Positions 25,101 to 33,568 are shown, counted from the stretch's first letter. The stretch is 64,000 nt of DNA from Couchioplanes azureus (GCF_014648355.1 NZ_BMQY01000004.1:109893-173892), one strand, 5' to 3'. Numbers and translations: made by a program. The notes: generated by a model not told the origin, from the sequence alone.

Positions 25101-26020
25101 CCGCGCTGCTGCTCGGCGCCCTGGGCCTGACCCTGTCCCTCGTGGTGCCGGGTGTCCTGGCCGCGGCGCGCTGGCCGGACCGTGCGCCGGCCGCGGCGGT
25201 CGCGCTGTGGCAGAGCATCACCCTGACCGGCATCCTCTGCGCCCTGGGCGTCGTGCTCGCCGCCCCGCAGGAGCTGGTCCACGCCCTGGGCTCGGGCCCG
25301 CCGGGCAGCGCGACCGCCCTGGCCGCGGCGCTGGGCGTCGCGGCCCTCATCGTCGTCCGGCTGCTGGTCTCCCTCGCCGGCGTGACCCACCGGTCGCGCA
25401 CCCGCCGCGCGCGGCACCGCATGCTCGTCGACCTGCTGGACGACGCGGAGCGCCACGGCGAGCTGCCCGCCGAGGTGCCGCCCGGCCTGCGGGTGCTCGA
25501 CGGCGCGCTGCCGTTCGCCTACTGCCTGCCCGGCCGCAGCCCCCGGGTGGTGGTCAGCGGCGGTGCGCTGCGGATCCTCGACCGTGCGCAGGTCGCCGCC
25601 GTGATCGCGCACGAGCAGGCCCACCTGCGGCACCGCCACGACCTGGTGATGGAGTCCTTCACCGCGTTCTACCGCGCCGTGCCGCGCCCGCTGCGCAGCC
25701 GGGCGCCGCTGGACGCCGTCCACCTGCTGCTGGAGATGGTGGCCGACGACGCCGCCCGGCGCCGGTGCGGCGCGGAGCCGCTGCGCACGGCCCTCGCCGT
25801 GCTCGGCGACGCGGTGAGTCCCGACGCGCCCGCCGAGGCGCGGGGCGACGCGGAGCAGGAGCGGCGCCGCCGGGCGCACCGGCTCGCCGGCGCGGACGTC
25901 CGGTCGCGAGGCTGGGCACTGCTCGCCGTGACGATGGCGGTCAGCCTGCTGGTGGTCCCCACCGTCATCCTGGTGCTGCCCTGGCTGGGCCGAGCCCTGA
26001 CCGCCTGGCCCTTCCGGTAG
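25097..26020 (+). CDS. M56-family membrane metallopeptidase (BlaR1-like)
   Basis: A 307-residue membrane zinc peptidase. Two N-terminal and one internal hydrophobic segments (LLLGALGLTLSLVVPGVLA, VALWQSITLTGILCALGVV, LAAALGVAALIVVRLLVSL) precede a cytosolic catalytic part with HEQAHLRHRHD (zinc HExxH) and the third-ligand segment EMVADDAARR; a last helix ends the protein (VTMAVSLLVVPTVILVLPWL). There is no penicillin-binding sensor domain, unlike BlaR1, so the signal is unknown. GTG 25097 overlaps the blaI stop. Its likely role is to inactivate BlaI. Confidence 0.88.
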   Translation: MTALLLGALGLTLSLVVPGVLAAARWPDRAPAAAVALWQSITLTGILCALGVVLAAPQELVHALGSGPPGSATALAAALGVAALIVVRLLVSLAGVTHRSRTRRARHRMLVDLLDDAERHGELPAEVPPGLRVLDGALPFAYCLPGRSPRVVVSGGALRILDRAQVAAVIAHEQAHLRHRHDLVMESFTAFYRAVPRPLRSRAPLDAVHLLLEMVADDAARRRCGAEPLRTALAVLGDAVSPDAPAEARGDAEQERRRRAHRLAGADVRSRGWALLAVTMAVSLLVVPTVILVLPWLGRALTAWPFR

Positions 26021-26053
26021 CCGCCACCGGCGCTCTTGCCCGACGGCGCGATC

Positions 26054-26965
26054 ATGGACGGTGTGCATCCTCCCGCATTCGTCCGCAACGTCACCGGGAA
26101 CTGGGGCGACGCCGGGCGTACCTGGCTCGCGGACCTGCCCGGCGTGATCGCCGCGGTCGCGCGGCAATGGGACCTGACGGTCGGCCCGCCGTACCCGCTG
26201 AGCTACCACTGGGTCGCCCCGGTGCGCCGCGCCGACGGCTCGGCGGCGGTCCTCAAGCTGGGCTTGCCCGGGGCCGCCCACCTCGCCGCTGAGGCCACCG
26301 CCCTGGACTTCTTCGCCGGCCGCGGCGCCGCCCGGCTGCTCGCGCGCGACGACGCCCGCGGCGCCCTGCTGATCGAGCGCCTGGAGCCCGGCACCACGCT
26401 GCGCGGCCTGGTCCGCCACCACGACGACCGGGCCACCGCCGTCCTCGCCGACCTGATGCGCCGGCTGCACCGTCCGGCGCCCCCGGGCCTGGCGCTGAAG
26501 GACCTCGCCGCGCGCACCGCGGACTTCGCGGCCCACCTGGATCGCTTCCCCGGCGACGCGCCCCTGCCCCGGGACCTGGTCATCCAGGCGATGCACCGGT
26601 ACGGCGACCTCTGCGCCTCGGCCGGCTCCCGGGTGGTCCTGCACGGCGACCTGCACCACGAGAACGTCCTCGCCGCGGGCCGGGAGCCGTGGCTGGCCAT
26701 CGACCCGCACGGCGTCGTCGGCGACCCCGCCGCGGAGATCGGGCCGGTGCTCTACAACCCGCTCGACGGCGACGAGCCGACGCTGTCGTTGCTGATGCCC
26801 CGCGTCGAGCAGTTCGCCGACGCTCTGGGCATCGCGACCGGCCGGGTCGTCGCGTGGGGCTTCGCCCAGGCGGTGCTCTCCGAGGTCTGGGACGCCGAGG
26901 GCGGCGGGACGTCCCCGGGCCGGGCCCTGCAGGTCGCACTCGCCCTGCGGCCGCTGCTGGACTGA
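26054..26965 (+). CDS. aminoglycoside 6-phosphotransferase-like kinase
   Basis: A 303-residue protein kinase-fold phosphotransferase of the streptomycin/hydroxyurea APH(6) family. Marks are AVLKLGLPGAAHLAAEATAL (ATP-binding lysine), ALLIERLEPGTTLRGL (hinge), VLHGDLHHENVLAA with the catalytic Asp, and AIDPHGVVGDPAAEIGPVLYNP with the metal Asp. It could phosphorylate an aminoglycoside or an endogenous sugar alcohol; self-resistance is possible, but no producer cluster is visible. ATG 26054 is chosen as the first ATG near the family N-terminus; no strong ribosome site is seen and GTG 26063 is an alternative. Confidence 0.8.
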   Translation: MDGVHPPAFVRNVTGNWGDAGRTWLADLPGVIAAVARQWDLTVGPPYPLSYHWVAPVRRADGSAAVLKLGLPGAAHLAAEATALDFFAGRGAARLLARDDARGALLIERLEPGTTLRGLVRHHDDRATAVLADLMRRLHRPAPPGLALKDLAARTADFAAHLDRFPGDAPLPRDLVIQAMHRYGDLCASAGSRVVLHGDLHHENVLAAGREPWLAIDPHGVVGDPAAEIGPVLYNPLDGDEPTLSLLMPRVEQFADALGIATGRVVAWGFAQAVLSEVWDAEGGGTSPGRALQVALALRPLLD

Positions 26966-26978
26966 GGCGCGGTCCACC

Positions 26979-28424
26979 TCACATCCAGGGCGCGGTGACC
27001 TCTTCCTGCACGTAGACGGTCACGTTGTTGCGTCCGCGCCGCTTCGACCGGTACATCGCCGTGTCCGCGTGCCGCATCAGCGTCTTCGCGTCCGTACCGC
27101 CCGGGTACGCCAGCGCGATGCCCACGCTGACGCCCACGTCGAGCCGCAGTCCCGCGACCGACGCGTGCGCCGCGATGCCGTCGACGATGCGCCGGGCCAC
27201 GTGCAGGGCCTCGGCGGCGTCGCGGATCCGGGTGAGCAGCACGCCGTACTCGTCGCCGACGATCCGCGCCGCGGTGTCGGTCTCGCGGGTGGTGCGCTTG
27301 ATGACGTGCCCGACCGTCTGCAGCAGGCGGTCGCCGACGTCGTGGCCGTAGGTGTCGTTGACCGCCCGGAAGCCGTCGAGGCCGCAGCGCAGCAGCGCCA
27401 CCGGGTACTGGTAGCGGGTGCCCTGGGCGAGGGCCCGTTCCAGGTCGCGTTCGAGGGTCGGGCCGTTCGCCAGGCCGGTCAGTCCGTCGTGCGAGGCCGC
27501 GTACGCCATCCCGTCGCTGCTCACCCGGCGCGCGGTGATGTCGCGGTGGTGGCTGACGATGGCGTGCACCGCGGGATGGGCCAGCATGTTGCGGGCGATG
27601 ATCTCGTGCCACTGCCAGGAGCCGTTGGCGTGCCGCACCCGCAGCTCCGCGGAGTGCTCGACGGTGCTGTCGGAGGTCAGCAGCCGGGTGAACAGCTCGC
27701 GCGAGGCGGCCTCGTCCTCGGGGTGGAACAGTCCCCGCAGCACCTTGCCCCGCAGCTCCTCCGGCTGGTAACCCATGACCGGGCGGGCCGCCGGGCTGAC
27801 CCAGGACACGTCGCCGGCGGCGTCGCTCAAGGTGATGACCTCGGAGCCGTCGCGCACCAAGGCCCGGAACCGTTCCTCGCTCAGCTTCGCCGCCGCCTCC
27901 ACCCGCTCGCGCTGGGCGACCAGCTCGCCGAGCGTCCGGGCGGTCGTCGCGGTGCCGAGCGCGACCAGCAGGGCCAGGCCGTGCGACTGGTAGCCGCCGA
28001 GGTAGCTGGGCACCGCGCCGAGCGCGACCAGGAGCTGTCCGACGGCGATCGCCAGGACGCCGGAGACCGCGGCGGGCTTCCAGGCCCGCGAGCCGGAGCG
28101 CCGCAGGTGCACCGAGAGGATGTGCAGGTGGGCGACGGCCAGCAGGGCGCCCCAGCCGACCAGGTACATCACCGCGGTGCCGGTCAGGATCTGCACGGGG
28201 ACGCGCAGCCACAGCCGGCGGCGCGGATCGCCGCCGGACAGCCGGTGCTGCACCTGGGGCTGGCTCCACACCGCGCCGAGGGCCAGCGGCAGCGCGACCG
28301 CCCACAGCGGCGCGTCGCCCGCGAGCCCCAATCGGCGCAGCACGAGCACGGCGGTCAGCACCAGCAGGTGCGTGGCCCCGTAGCGGACGAACCCTGCCGC
28401 TCTCGCCACGATCGGGTTGCTCAC
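26979..28424 (-). CDS. membrane PAS-GGDEF protein
   Basis: A 481-residue predicted diguanylate cyclase. Residues 1-175 hold five or six hydrophobic helices; residues about 182-300 are a PAS domain (SEERFRALVRDGSEVITLSD, GYQPEELRGKVLRGLFHPED); the rest is a GGDEF domain beginning DGLTGLANGPTLERDLERAL. The active-site motif is altered to VGDEY, while the inhibitory-site RETD lies exactly five residues before it, and YPVALLRCGLDGFRAVNDTYG is kept. It may therefore be weakly active or a c-di-GMP-responsive degenerate protein. GTG 28424 is chosen for its site GAGGACGACGAAC; longer starts add low-complexity residues. Confidence 0.82.
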   Translation of the reverse strand: MSNPIVARAAGFVRYGATHLLVLTAVLVLRRLGLAGDAPLWAVALPLALGAVWSQPQVQHRLSGGDPRRRLWLRVPVQILTGTAVMYLVGWGALLAVAHLHILSVHLRRSGSRAWKPAAVSGVLAIAVGQLLVALGAVPSYLGGYQSHGLALLVALGTATTARTLGELVAQRERVEAAAKLSEERFRALVRDGSEVITLSDAAGDVSWVSPAARPVMGYQPEELRGKVLRGLFHPEDEAASRELFTRLLTSDSTVEHSAELRVRHANGSWQWHEIIARNMLAHPAVHAIVSHHRDITARRVSSDGMAYAASHDGLTGLANGPTLERDLERALAQGTRYQYPVALLRCGLDGFRAVNDTYGHDVGDRLLQTVGHVIKRTTRETDTAARIVGDEYGVLLTRIRDAAEALHVARRIVDGIAAHASVAGLRLDVGVSVGIALAYPGGTDAKTLMRHADTAMYRSKRRGRNNVTVYVQEEVTAPWM

Positions 28425-28536
28425 GTTCGTCGTCCTCGCCTCGGTCGCAGGCCCGGCGCGTCCGCGCGCGGTAGACCCACCATCGACCGGGCCGGCGGAC
28501 ATCCAAGGGTCCGGCCGGGAAAACGTACGCGCCCGG

Positions 28537-28542
28537 CATAAT
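28537..28542 (+). promoter_or_regulatory. -10 element of a likely leaderless transcript
   Basis: CATAAT lies 8 nt before ATG 28551. This spacing puts the transcription start at or next to the ATG, as in many actinomycete leaderless mRNAs. No good -35 is seen. Confidence 0.45.
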
Positions 28543-28550
28543 CGCCTGTC

Positions 28551-28607
28551 ATGAACGACGCCCCGGTCCACCGCCGCGTGCCGCCGCTCCCGGCCTCCCG
28601 CCGGTGA
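28551..28607 (+). CDS. possible 18-residue leaderless upstream peptide
   Basis: ATG 28551 opens an 18-codon frame (MNDAPVHRRVPPLPASRR) whose TGA at 28605-28607 overlaps the GTG start of the His-repeat membrane protein gene in another frame. Together with the CATAAT box 8 nt upstream, this suggests a leaderless peptide whose translation delivers ribosomes to the downstream start. It contains three prolines and four or five arginines but no function can be claimed; it may only be chance. Confidence 0.4.
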   Translation: MNDAPVHRRVPPLPASRR

Positions 28608-29968
28608 GCCACAGCCACGGCCACAGCCACGGCCACGGCCACGGCCACGGCCACGGCCACGGCCACGGCCACGGGGCGCCGCCCGCCGCGTCCCGGCGCA
28701 CGCGGCGCATCCTCACCGCGGTCCTCGTGCCGGCGGCGCTGGTGACCCTGCTGGCGCTCGTGCTGCTCTGGCCGGGCGACGTCCGCGACGCTTCCGGCGA
28801 CGCCGGCGGCGGGCAGCGGGCCCTGGGCACGGTCGCCGCCGTCGCGGAGCAGGTCTGCCCGCCCGGGTCCGTGCCGCGGCGGTGCGGCTCGGCGACCGTC
28901 GAGGTCACCGAGGGGCCGGGCGCCGGCTCCCGGCAGGAGGTCGATCTGCCGCAGGGGCCCGGCGCGACGGCGCTGCACGCGGGCGACGACGTGGTGCTGC
29001 TGCACTTCCCGGACGCGGTGCCGGGCGGGCGCGCGTACTCGGTGGTCGACCGGCAGCGTGCCACGCCGATGGTCTGGCTGGTGGGGCTCGCGGTCGCGGC
29101 GATCCTGGCGTTCGGGCGCCGCCGCGGGCTGTCGTCGCTGGCCGGGCTGGCCGTGAGCTTCGGGGTGCTGCTGCTCTTCGTGGTCCCGGCCGTGCTCGAC
29201 GGCTCCCCGCCGCTGCTCGTCGCGGTCGTCGGCGCCTCCGCCATCATGTTCGCCGCCCTGTACCTGACCCACGGCGTCAACGTCCACACCTCGGTCGCGG
29301 TGGCGGGAACCCTGGCGAGCCTGGTGCTCACCGGAGTGCTGGGCGCGGTGTTCACCTCGGCGATGCACCTGACCGGTACGGGCAGCGACGACAGCGCGTA
29401 CCTGTCGGTGACCCGTGCCGGACTCGACCTGCGGGGCCTGCTGCTGGCCGGCATCGTCATCGGCGCGCTCGGCGTCCTGGACGACGTGACGGTCACCCAG
29501 GCGGTGACCGTCGCCGAGATGACCCCCGGGGCGACCGGCCGCTGGGAGCTGTTCCAGGCGGCGATCCGGGTGGGCCGGGCGCACGTGGCGTCGGCGGTGA
29601 ACACGATCGTGCTCGCCTACGCGGGGGCGTCGCTGCCGCTGCTGCTGCTGATCGCGGCGGGCAGCGAACCGGTCGGCGACCTGCTGACCAGTGAGTTCCT
29701 GGCGCAGGAGATCCTGCGCAGCGCGGTGGGCACGATCGGCCTGGTGGCGTCGGTGCCGATCACGACGGGGCTGGCGGCACTGGTGGCCGAGCCGGGCCCG
29801 CGGCGGGACCGCGCCGCCCGGCCCGGAGGGGCCGCTCACCCGGACGGGTCCGTTCACCCGGACCGGGCCGCGCACCCGGACCGGGCCGCGCACCCGGACC
29901 GGGCCGCCCACCCGGACCGGACCGCTCGGCCGGGCCGGACGAGCCGCGGGGCCCGGCATCGCGGCTGA
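28604..29968 (+). CDS. YibE/F-like membrane protein with His-Gly repeat N-terminus
   Basis: A 454-residue YibE/F-family membrane protein. After GTG 28604 comes a metal-binding-like stretch with 11 histidines alternating with Gly/Ser (residues 2-24), one helix (ILTAVLVPAALVTLLALVLL), an extracytoplasmic domain to about 145, then seven or more helices with FGRRRGLSSLAGLAVSFGVL, THGVNVHTSVAV and GALGVLDDVTVTQAVTVAEM, the family core. The C-terminal 45 residues repeat a His-Pro-Asp unit. Transport function in the family is unproved; metal handling is a guess from the histidines. Start overlaps the stop of a possible leader peptide and no separate ribosome site is seen. Confidence 0.82.
   Translation: MSHSHGHSHGHGHGHGHGHGHGHGAPPAASRRTRRILTAVLVPAALVTLLALVLLWPGDVRDASGDAGGGQRALGTVAAVAEQVCPPGSVPRRCGSATVEVTEGPGAGSRQEVDLPQGPGATALHAGDDVVLLHFPDAVPGGRAYSVVDRQRATPMVWLVGLAVAAILAFGRRRGLSSLAGLAVSFGVLLLFVVPAVLDGSPPLLVAVVGASAIMFAALYLTHGVNVHTSVAVAGTLASLVLTGVLGAVFTSAMHLTGTGSDDSAYLSVTRAGLDLRGLLLAGIVIGALGVLDDVTVTQAVTVAEMTPGATGRWELFQAAIRVGRAHVASAVNTIVLAYAGASLPLLLLIAAGSEPVGDLLTSEFLAQEILRSAVGTIGLVASVPITTGLAALVAEPGPRRDRAARPGGAAHPDGSVHPDRAAHPDRAAHPDRAAHPDRTARPGRTSRGARHRG
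28607..28675 (+). repeat. hexanucleotide microsatellite encoding Gly/Ser-His
   Basis: The unit CACGGC (or CACAGC) repeats about eleven times and encodes the alternating His-Gly/Ser tract at the N-terminus of the YibE/F-like protein. Perfect tandem hexamers are prone to slippage and would change the histidine number without a frameshift. Confidence 0.9.
29828..29917 (+). repeat. five 18-bp tandem repeats encoding a His-Pro-Asp tail
   Basis: Five 18-bp units (29828, 29846, 29864, 29882, 29900) with the core CACCCGGAC; the third and fourth are identical (CGGGCCGCGCACCCGGAC) and the fifth differs by one base. They encode RAAHPD-like hexapeptides in the C-terminal tail of the YibE/F-like protein; a decayed sixth unit follows. 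Confidence 0.9.
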
Positions 29969-29970
29969 CG

Positions 29971-30019
29971 CCCGCCCCGCGCGTCCGGACCCGGCGGGGG
30001 ACCGGACGCGCGGGGCGGG
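29971..30019. terminator. 18-bp bidirectional hairpin terminator
   Basis: CCCGCCCCGCGCGTCCGG (29971-29988) and CCGGACGCGCGGGGCGGG (30002-30019) pair perfectly over 18 bp with a 13-nt loop. The hairpin lies between convergent genes, 2 nt after one stop and 18 nt from the other, so it can end both transcripts. Confidence 0.8.
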
Positions 30020-30037
30020 ACGCCCGCGCTCGGGCGC

Positions 30038-30430
30038 TCAGCAGTTGCGCAGCTCGGGGGACTGGTTGAGCAGCTGCCCGCGCGGCGACACGAAGGCCTG
30101 GTAGCGGTCGCCGCCCACCGCGCCGAAGCGGAACGCCGCGACCCGGTGGCAGTTCTGGAAGGCGAGCTTGGCGCCGAAGTGCCGCTCCAGGCCGCCGCGG
30201 ATCGCGTCGCTGGCCAGCGCCCGCAGGAGCTGGCCGCGCTCGTCCTCGGACGGCGGCGGCACCTCGTGGTCGGCGAAGTCGCCGCCGTCGCGGGCCAGGC
30301 CGGCCATCACCGAGCTCACCACTTCCCAGGCGTACGGCAGGGACGTGCGGACGCAGTCGACGAACTCGGCGTCGGAGACCTCACCGCGCTCGGCGACGGC
30401 GAGCAGGTCGGGGGAGACGTTCAGGGACAT
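30038..30430 (-). CDS. SCO5389-family conserved protein
   Basis: A 130-residue cytosolic protein that matches the conserved actinobacterial SCO5389 family almost along its length: MSLNVSPDLLAVAERGEV, FVDCVRTSLPYAWEVVSSV, RGQLLRALASDAIRGGLERH, LAFQNCHRVAAFR and NQSPELRNC at the end. Function is not known. ATG 30430 is chosen over an in-frame start 11 codons upstream because of GGAGGAAGGA at a good distance. Two Cys and one His are conserved (CVRTS, NCHR), and a Zur/Fur-type dyad lies 43 bp upstream, so a link with metal status is suggested. Confidence 0.85.
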   Translation of the reverse strand: MSLNVSPDLLAVAERGEVSDAEFVDCVRTSLPYAWEVVSSVMAGLARDGGDFADHEVPPPSEDERGQLLRALASDAIRGGLERHFGAKLAFQNCHRVAAFRFGAVGGDRYQAFVSPRGQLLNQSPELRNC

Positions 30431-30472
30431 GCGGATTCCTTCCTCCAAGTGGGGGCGATGCACCCATCTTGT

Positions 30473-30487
30473 TGGAAACGGTTTTCA
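30473..30487. promoter_or_regulatory. Zur/Fur-like box
   Basis: TGGAAACGGTTTTCA is a 15-bp dyad with one mismatch around a central G. It fits 12 of 15 bases of the actinobacterial Zur consensus TGAAAATGATTTTCA. It directly follows TACAAT (30487-30492 read on the minus strand), a good -10 for the SCO5389-family gene, so a bound repressor would cover the transcription start. Confidence 0.55.
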
Positions 30488-30577
30488 TTGTAAACCTGAC
30501 ACGCCGCCGTGCCCCGAACGGCGACAGCCGGGTCGCGGGCTCGTACCGCGACCCGGCTGCGACACCGGCGAGGCCCG

Positions 30578-31741
30578 TTACTTCTGCGCCGCCGCCTCGT
30601 ACAGCTTCTCCGGGGCGACCGCGCCGACGAGGACCCGGCCGTCGTCGGTGAGCAGGGCGCTGAACAGGGCGCTCTGCAGCAGCCGGCCGCTGCCCCACGC
30701 GCCGCTGACCTTCGGCAGGACTCCGGCGACGGCCTCGAGCTGCGCTGCGCCCTCGCCGAGCTGCGGCGCGCCCTCGCCGGCCTTCCCGTCGCCGGTGGGC
30801 AGCTTGGCGACCAGGACCGACGCCCAGCCCTTGCCGACGACCTTCGTGCCCTCCGGGGCTTCCGGCTTGCCGGCGTGCTCGCGGGCGGCCTTCTCGGCTT
30901 CCTTGCCCGCCTTCTCCGCCTGCTTGCGCAGCTCGGACTCGTCGGCGGTGTCGACCTTCGTGCCGGGCGGCGGGTTGAAGGTGAACTGCTCGGCGTCCGG
31001 GGTGGCGAAGCTGACCTGCTGGAACGCGATCCGGACCGCCGGGTCGTTGGCGTTGCGGGCGTAGACGTCCACGCCCAGCGGGATGTGGTGCTCGGCGTCG
31101 ATCGCCAGCCGGACCTGGCCGACCAGCGACGCGGTGTCCCGCGGCTTGAGCACCAGCTCGTACGCGTCGCGCCCGGCGACCTTCGCCGCGCCGGTGGTGC
31201 TGACCTCCGTGCTGGGGTCGATGGCGGCGAGCGCGGCGTCCGCGGCCTCCTGCGGGGTCGACGGCACGCCCAGCGGCGGCGTCCGCTTCTCGTGCCCGCC
31301 GGCCTCCGCCGGGATCTTGTAGTGCGTGGCGGAGCCGCCGGCGCTGCGCCACACCCAGACGTCGGAGCCGTTGCGGATGACGTCGGTCTCGCCCAGGGTG
31401 CCGAGCACCGCCAGGCGGACCTTGTCCTGCCCGGCGTACCAGACCCGGGCGGTGTTGCTGCCCGCGACCAGCTTCATCAGGTCCGCGTTGCTGCCGGCGC
31501 CCCCGGTGATGCCGGGCAGCGCGGGCAGTCCCAGGTCCGCGGTCTGCACGATGGTGCCCGACAGCCCGTCGACCTTCGCGTTCTGCACGTCGACGAGAAG
31601 CTGGGCCGCGCTGCGCTCGGGCAGCGTGGGGTCGGCGGTCGCCACCATCGTGCCCGCCGCCGCGCCGCCACCGATGACGACGGCCGCCGCGGCCGCCGGA
31701 ACCAGCCAGCGCAGCGCCGGCCTCGACCTCAAGACACTCAC
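30578..31741 (-). CDS. LolA-like/DUF2092 exported protein
   Basis: A 387-residue exported protein. The N-terminal LVPAAAAAVVIGGGAAAGTM is a signal or anchor helix. The mature part follows the LolA/RseB-like half-barrel pattern: AAQLLVDVQNAKVDGLSGTI, VWYAGQDKVRLAVLG, GSDVWVWRSAGGSATHYKIP, and a late Lys/Glu-rich helix near residue 265-300. Actinobacterial members are thought to bind lipids or lipoprotein signals, but this is unproved. GTG 31741 follows GGGAGGGG. It is divergent from the chemoreceptor gene, and a CTGTGAC...CTGAGAA element (31786-31805) lies between them; the two-component genes lie beyond the chemoreceptor. Confidence 0.75.
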   Translation of the reverse strand: MSVLRSRPALRWLVPAAAAAVVIGGGAAAGTMVATADPTLPERSAAQLLVDVQNAKVDGLSGTIVQTADLGLPALPGITGGAGSNADLMKLVAGSNTARVWYAGQDKVRLAVLGTLGETDVIRNGSDVWVWRSAGGSATHYKIPAEAGGHEKRTPPLGVPSTPQEAADAALAAIDPSTEVSTTGAAKVAGRDAYELVLKPRDTASLVGQVRLAIDAEHHIPLGVDVYARNANDPAVRIAFQQVSFATPDAEQFTFNPPPGTKVDTADESELRKQAEKAGKEAEKAAREHAGKPEAPEGTKVVGKGWASVLVAKLPTGDGKAGEGAPQLGEGAAQLEAVAGVLPKVSGAWGSGRLLQSALFSALLTDDGRVLVGAVAPEKLYEAAAQK

Positions 31742-31785
31742 GATGTCCCCTCCCGTTGTGTGCCGCCCATCCTGCCGGGCGCGTG

Positions 31786-31805
31786 CTGTGACGGCGCTGA
31801 GAACG
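31786..31805. promoter_or_regulatory. 20-bp putative response-regulator site A
   Basis: CTGTGACGGCGCTGAGAACG. It contains CTGTGA and CTGAGA starting 11 bp apart, a spacing typical of OmpR-family direct repeats. A copy differing at two bases lies in front of the response regulator (33889-33908). Site A lies 45 bp from the LolA-like start and 53 bp from the chemoreceptor start. Confidence 0.5.
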
Positions 31806-31858
31806 TCCCTTAGGGGACGCCCGCTCAGTGCCGTGGCCGGGGTGCCGAACAGGAGTTC

Positions 31859-33457
31859 GTGGGTGGGAAACGGGTTTCGATCGCCGACCTCAGCGTCAAC
31901 GTCAAGATCTTCGCGGCGGTCCTGGTCGGGACGGCCGTCTCGCTGGTGGTCGGCGTCGTGGGGCTGATCGCGCTGGGCCAGTCCAGCGAGGCCGCGCAGG
32001 CGATCTACCGCACCAACGTGGCCAACGTCGCCGCGCTGGGCGACCTCCAGCACGGCATGGGGCAGGCCCGGCTGGACCTGGCCAACCACGCGCTCTCCCA
32101 GGACGAGGAACACATGAACACCTACGCCGCGGCGTTCGCCGAGGATCTGGCGGCCGTCGACGCGGCCTTCGCCGCGTACCAGGGCGGGCATCGGGCGAGC
32201 GAGGCGGCCAGGATCGCGGATCTGCGGAGTCAGTGGGACGCCTGGGCCACTCTCGCCCGGGAGAAGCAGATCCCGGCCGGGGAGCGCAACGACCTGGCGG
32301 CCTGGCAGGAGACCCGCGACAAGGAGGTCATCCCGCTGTTCGCCAAGATCAACGGATACGTCGACGAGCTGACCGCCGCCGAGTCCGCCGACGCGGCGAG
32401 GTCGGCCAAGGACGCCGAGTCCACGTACCGGAGCAACCGCATCGCCTCGATCTGCGTGATGGTGGTGGGTGCGATCGTGGCGCTGGGCGCGGGGCTGGTC
32501 CTGTCCCGGCAGATTCTGCCGCCGTTGCGCAAGGTCAAGGAGGTCTGCGAGCGGCTGGCCGCGGGCGACCTGACCGTGACCAGCGGGCTGACCTCGCGCG
32601 ACGAGCCGGGACAGATGGGTGCCGCGCTCGACACCGCGGTGACCGGGCTCCGCGAGACCGTCATGACGATCGGCGGGTCGGTCGCGACGCTGTCCGCGGC
32701 GTCGGAGGAGCTTTCCACCGTGAGCACGCAGCTGCAGTCGGGCGCCGGTGACGTCGCCGCCCGGGCGAGCACGGCCAGCGCCTCGACCGAGGAGGTGAAC
32801 GCCGGCGTGCAGGCGATCGCCGCCGGCGCCGAGCAGATGCGGGCCTCGATCGCCGAGATCGCCGTCAACGCGGCCCGGGCCGCGGAGATCTCCCAGCAGG
32901 GCCTGAGCGTCGCGGAACGCACCAACAGCGAGGTGGCCGGGCTCGGTACCGCCAGCGCGGAGATCGGCGACGTGGTCCGGCTGATCACCAGCATCGCCGA
33001 GCAGACCAACCTGCTCGCGCTGAACGCCACCATCGAGGCGGCCCGCGCCGGCGAGCTCGGCAAGGGCTTCGCGGTCGTGGCCGGCGAGGTCAAGGAGCTC
33101 GCCCAGCAGACCGCGCGGGCCACCGAGGAGATCACCCACCGGATCACCAACATCCAGGCGTCCAGCGGCTCCGCGGCGCAGGCGATCGGCGAGATCACCT
33201 CGGTCATCGCCCAGATCGGCGACTACACCACCACCATCGCCTCCGCGGTGGAGGAGCAGACCGCCACCACCAGCGAGATGAGCCGCTCGGTCGCCGAGGC
33301 GGCCCACGGCAGCGGCGAGGTGGCCCACACCGTGGCCGGGGTCGCCGAGGTCGCCGGCGCGACCGCCGACGGCGCCAAGGCGACCCATCAGGCCGCCGGC
33401 GACCTGACCCGGCTGGCGTCCGACCTCACCAGGGTGGTCGAAGGCTTCCGTCACTGA
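31859..33457 (+). CDS. methyl-accepting chemotaxis protein
   Basis: A 532-residue chemoreceptor. Helix one ([20 protein letters not shown]) and helix two near residues 196-216 ([20 protein letters not shown]) flank a four-helix-bundle sensor domain. HAMP follows ([20 protein letters not shown]), then the cytoplasmic coiled coil whose hairpin tip [20 protein letters not shown] is the CheA/CheW contact site, and [19 protein letters not shown]. It would signal to a CheA kinase encoded elsewhere, so the organism presumably has a flagellar or other chemotaxis system. GTG 31859 is only 3 nt from AGGAG, so the start is not certain. Confidence 0.92.
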   Translation: MGGKRVSIADLSVNVKIFAAVLVGTAVSLVVGVVGLIALGQSSEAAQAIYRTNVANVAALGDLQHGMGQARLDLANHALSQDEEHMNTYAAAFAEDLAAVDAAFAAYQGGHRASEAARIADLRSQWDAWATLAREKQIPAGERNDLAAWQETRDKEVIPLFAKINGYVDELTAAESADAARSAKDAESTYRSNRIASICVMVVGAIVALGAGLVLSRQILPPLRKVKEVCERLAAGDLTVTSGLTSRDEPGQMGAALDTAVTGLRETVMTIGGSVATLSAASEELSTVSTQLQSGAGDVAARASTASASTEEVNAGVQAIAAGAEQMRASIAEIAVNAARAAEISQQGLSVAERTNSEVAGLGTASAEIGDVVRLITSIAEQTNLLALNATIEAARAGELGKGFAVVAGEVKELAQQTARATEEITHRITNIQASSGSAAQAIGEITSVIAQIGDYTTTIASAVEEQTATTSEMSRSVAEAAHGSGEVAHTVAGVAEVAGATADGAKATHQAAGDLTRLASDLTRVVEGFRH

Positions 33458-33568
33458 GCCCGGCAAGCCCAGGCCGTACCGGGACAAGAGCCGGCCTTGA
33501 GCCTGTGCTGAGACTCCGCGCCGAACTCTCCCCTGCAAGCAACGGGGAGCGTCGCGAAGGAGACCACA

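Noticed and set aside
26054..26965. Aminoglycoside resistance as part of an antibiotic gene cluster
   Set aside because: The kinase fold is clear, but no aminoglycoside biosynthetic genes are near, so a resistance role in a cluster is not supported.
31804..31819. CGTCCC-TTAG-GGGACG dyad before the chemoreceptor
   Set aside because: A 6-bp dyad with 4-nt centre is too short to be meaningful in such DNA; it immediately follows the stronger 20-bp element and may just be part of the promoter.
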